Source of the DNA: an uncultured Collinsella sp.
GTDB lineage: Bacteria > Actinomycetota > Coriobacteriia > Coriobacteriales > Coriobacteriaceae
DNA length: 7,710 nt
Direction: 5' to 3'
NCBI GenBank assembly: GCA_902490095.1
Contig: CABUCQ010000104.1
Coordinates: forward strand, 1 to 7,710
The notes beneath the pieces are model-generated. The model worked only from the letters and a program-made list of their open reading frames with translations, had not been told where the DNA came from and made no database searches. The translations under genes were made by a program, and so were the position numbers. This document shows, piece by piece, positions 6,319-7,710 of the stretch (position 1 is the first letter of the stretch; the number at the start of each line of letters is the position of its first letter).

Positions 6319-7335
6319 ATGACCCAACCAGTTCGCACCGCACCTACGCTTGCCGAGGTTGCCGCAGCTGCCGGCGTGTCGCGCTCCACGGCATCGCGCG
6401 CTCTCAACGATTCGCCCCGCATTAGCGAGGAAACCAAAAGGCGCGTCCGCGCGGCGGCCAAGGAAGTCAATTTTGTCCCCAACGCTCGTGGCCGAGCGCT
6501 CGCTGTCGGGCGCACGGAAATCATCGCCGTGCTCGTGACCGAGCCCCTAAGTGAACTCTTCAGCGACCCCACTTATAGCGAGTTTTTGAGCGGCATTACC
6601 GAGGAACTGTCGGAGTCGTCCTATCTGCCCGTTATCTTGCAGGCGTCTTCTACGCATGAGCGCAACCGCGCACGCGAGCACTTTGAGCGCCGCTCGTTCG
6701 ACGCCGTGATCGACGTCTCCCCCTACAAGGGCAGCGAGCTGCTCGAGGTGCTGCGCGAGCTGGGCGTACCCACCGTGTTGTGCGGCCAGCTCGAGGGCCA
6801 CCCCTATCGCGATGTGTTCTCGACGGTCTACTCTGACGACGAAGAGGGCGGACGCTTTGCGGCACTCGCCATGAAGGAGCGCGGGCGCAAAGATATCGTC
6901 GCCGTGTTGGGACCGCAAGACAACCCCGCTGTTGTCGACCGCCTGCGCGGCTACCGTACCGTCTTGGGCGAAGACCTCCCAGACGCAAACGTTATCTATA
7001 CCGGCTGGAACAGCGGAGACGGCTACCAGGCCATACACCAGATCCTCGCGCGCGAGATTGCTTTCGATGGCGTGCTCTGCGGATCGGACCGTATCGCGGC
7101 TGGCGTCATCACCGCGCTCAACGAGGCTGGCCTATCTGTTCCTGCGGACGCTTCTGTCGTCGGCTTCGACGATCACGAGATTGCGGCGCGCTGTGTCCCC
7201 GCGCTCACGACCGTCCGTCAGCCCCTGCGCGAAGAAGGCCACATGGCCGCCAACATTGCGCTCGACATGATCAAGGGTGCCGAGCCCACCACCTCCGTGA
7301 TGCACATGCAGCTGATCCAGAGAGACTCGCTATAA
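6319..7335 (+). CDS. LacI-family transcriptional regulator, probable ebgAC repressor
   Basis: This 338-residue protein has the standard LacI layout and length. The N-terminal helix-turn-helix (about residues 10-30) contains TLAEVAAAAGVSRSTASRAL. The hinge helix at 54-62 carries Leu61, the family's lever residue that inserts at the central CpG of the operator. The periplasmic-binding-protein-like effector domain runs from about 66 to 338 and includes the conserved GSDRIAAGV (255-263) and VVGFDD (280-285). The start follows AGGAG at five bases. It is transcribed divergently from ebgA, with three central-CpG palindromes in between that fit this protein class, so a galactoside-responsive repressor of ebgAC is the likely role. 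In E. coli the equivalent gene, ebgR, lies in the same direction as ebgAC. The effector cannot be read from sequence, so I do not assign the ebgR name. Confidence 0.92.
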   Translation: MTQPVRTAPTLAEVAAAAGVSRSTASRALNDSPRISEETKRRVRAAAKEVNFVPNARGRALAVGRTEIIAVLVTEPLSELFSDPTYSEFLSGITEELSESSYLPVILQASSTHERNRAREHFERRSFDAVIDVSPYKGSELLEVLRELGVPTVLCGQLEGHPYRDVFSTVYSDDEEGGRFAALAMKERGRKDIVAVLGPQDNPAVVDRLRGYRTVLGEDLPDANVIYTGWNSGDGYQAIHQILAREIAFDGVLCGSDRIAAGVITALNEAGLSVPADASVVGFDDHEIAARCVPALTTVRQPLREEGHMAANIALDMIKGAEPTTSVMHMQLIQRDSL

Positions 7336-7392
7336 AAAACTGGGGCAGTCTTTCCGCCAGACAATTGTTGCGGAAAGACTGCCCCGTTTTGA
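7334..7392. terminator. Bidirectional terminator between lacI-type gene and aspS
   Basis: A perfect 16-base-pair stem (7342-7357 with 7370-7385) has a 12-base loop that itself contains the palindrome ACAATTGT. The plus strand continues GTTTT and the minus strand AGTTTTTTAT, so it can end transcription from both sides. It starts 7 bases after the regulator's stop codon. Confidence 0.85.
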
Positions 7393-7401
7393 GCGCTCAT
7401 T

Positions 7402-7455
7402 CTGGGGTACAGTTTCCGTTAGACGGCTCAACCGGAAACTGTGCCCCATTATTTT
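7402..7455 (+). repeat. Second hairpin of the array
   Basis: Arms 7404-7418 and 7433-7447 pair along 15 bases with one G-U pair. ATTATTTT follows on the plus strand, so it may act as a backup terminator. The outer sequence TCTGGGG...CAGTTTCCG resembles the first hairpin, about 62 bases earlier. Confidence 0.65.
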
Positions 7456-7463
7456 GCCGAATT

Positions 7464-7509
7464 CTGGGTCGCGCTTTCCCAGAGGACCCCCTTTGGGAAA
7501 GCGTGACCC
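7464..7509. repeat. Third hairpin of the array
   Basis: Arms 7466-7481 and 7494-7509 pair along 16 bases with one G-U pair and a 13-base loop. No T-run follows on either strand, so termination is not its evident purpose. It starts with TTCTGGG like its neighbour, about 61 bases further on. Confidence 0.65.
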
Positions 7510-7510
7510 G

Positions 7511-7552
7511 TTCTGGACACAGATTCCGGGACGCACTTTCCGCGACGCCCGG
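7511..7552. repeat. Degenerate fourth unit of the hairpin array
   Basis: TTCTGGACACAGATTCCGGG (7511-7530) resembles the leading arm of the second unit, and GGGACGCACTTTCCGC resembles that of the third. The matching trailing arm is missing, leaving only CCGGG/CCCGG (7526-7530, 7548-7552). It looks like a decayed or truncated copy. Confidence 0.4.
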
Positions 7553-7579
7553 TCATCCCATGCCCTCACAATCTCGGCG

Positions 7580-7617
7580 TATAAAAAACGAGGGAAGGCG
7601 CGCGTCCTTCCCTCGTT
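7580..7617 (-). terminator. Rho-independent terminator of aspS
   Basis: A perfect 12-base-pair stem (7587-7598 with 7606-7617) has a 7-base loop. On the minus strand the stem closes with AACGAGG/CCTCGTT and runs into TTTTTTAT. It begins 25 bases past the aspS stop codon. The plus strand lacks a T-run. Confidence 0.88.
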
Positions 7618-7641
7618 GCAAGCAATATGTAAGTCGCTCGC

Positions 7642-7710
7642 CTACATCAGGCGCAGGCTGACGTCCTTGAGCTGGGCGCCGGAAACGGCACTCGGGGCGC
7701 CCGACATGAG
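7642..7710 (-). CDS. aspS: Aspartyl-tRNA synthetase, C-terminal end (partial)
   Basis: Only the last 22 codons and the TAG stop are in the window. The residues end LMSGAPSAVSGAQLKDVSLRLM. The pattern of a small-residue GAPS.V segment followed by QL.......L at the extreme C-terminus is typical of bacterial aspartyl-tRNA synthetases, which attach aspartate to tRNA-Asp in the cytoplasm. The gene continues off the right edge and converges on the LacI-type gene. Its terminator follows at 7617-7580. With so little sequence the assignment rests on that short signature and on the strong terminator behind it. Confidence 0.7.
   Translation of the reverse strand, partial: LMSGAPSAVSGAQLKDVSLRLM

Noticed and set aside
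7340..7552. CRISPR array from the regularly spaced repeats
   Set aside because: The units are diverged hairpins, not identical direct repeats with unique spacers, and no cas gene is present.

Overview
The window looks like chromosomal DNA from a gut-associated member of the Coriobacteriia (Actinomycetota), most likely Collinsella or a close relative. This rests on the moderately high GC content, the codon use, and the type of short hairpin repeats between genes. It is an inference from reading and has not been checked by a database match. No rRNA, tRNA, CRISPR array, transposase or phage gene is visible.

Layout from left to right. Positions 1-185 hold a partial inverted repeat at the edge, a terminator, and a near-perfect 33-base palindrome. 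An HPr-family phosphocarrier gene follows on the minus strand (186-434). Between it and the next gene lies a 223-base element bounded by 32-base inverted repeats (532-754), then a terminator. A 12-helix APC-superfamily amino acid permease (858-2321, minus) comes next, with a structured leader upstream. Beyond it is a two-gene minus-strand operon, ebgA-ebgC (5942-2475), encoding the large and small subunits of an Ebg-type beta-galactosidase. A 376-base divergent control region (5943-6318) contains three identical operator palindromes. A LacI-family regulator reads away on the plus strand (6319-7335). A convergent intergenic region with an array of hairpins (7336-7641) separates it from the 3' end of aspS on the minus strand, which is cut by the right edge.

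How the genes work together. The LacI-family protein is the obvious local regulator of ebgAC. Its three sites share the core CAACCGGTTG and flank or overlap the predicted ebgA promoter, so a galactoside or related inducer probably relieves repression. EbgA supplies the catalytic site and EbgC the accessory subunit. No sugar transporter or galactose-catabolic gene is present, so substrate uptake must be encoded elsewhere. The permease belongs to an amino acid family and has its own leader and terminator, so it is probably not part of the sugar pathway. HPr is the general phosphotransferase-system carrier and is separately transcribed.

The window is mostly ordinary accessory metabolism. The points that most deserve a second look are the Asp at the HPr position that is normally regulatory Ser46, the ancestral Asp/Trp pair in EbgA, the phased triple operator, and the three kinds of short repeat element between genes.
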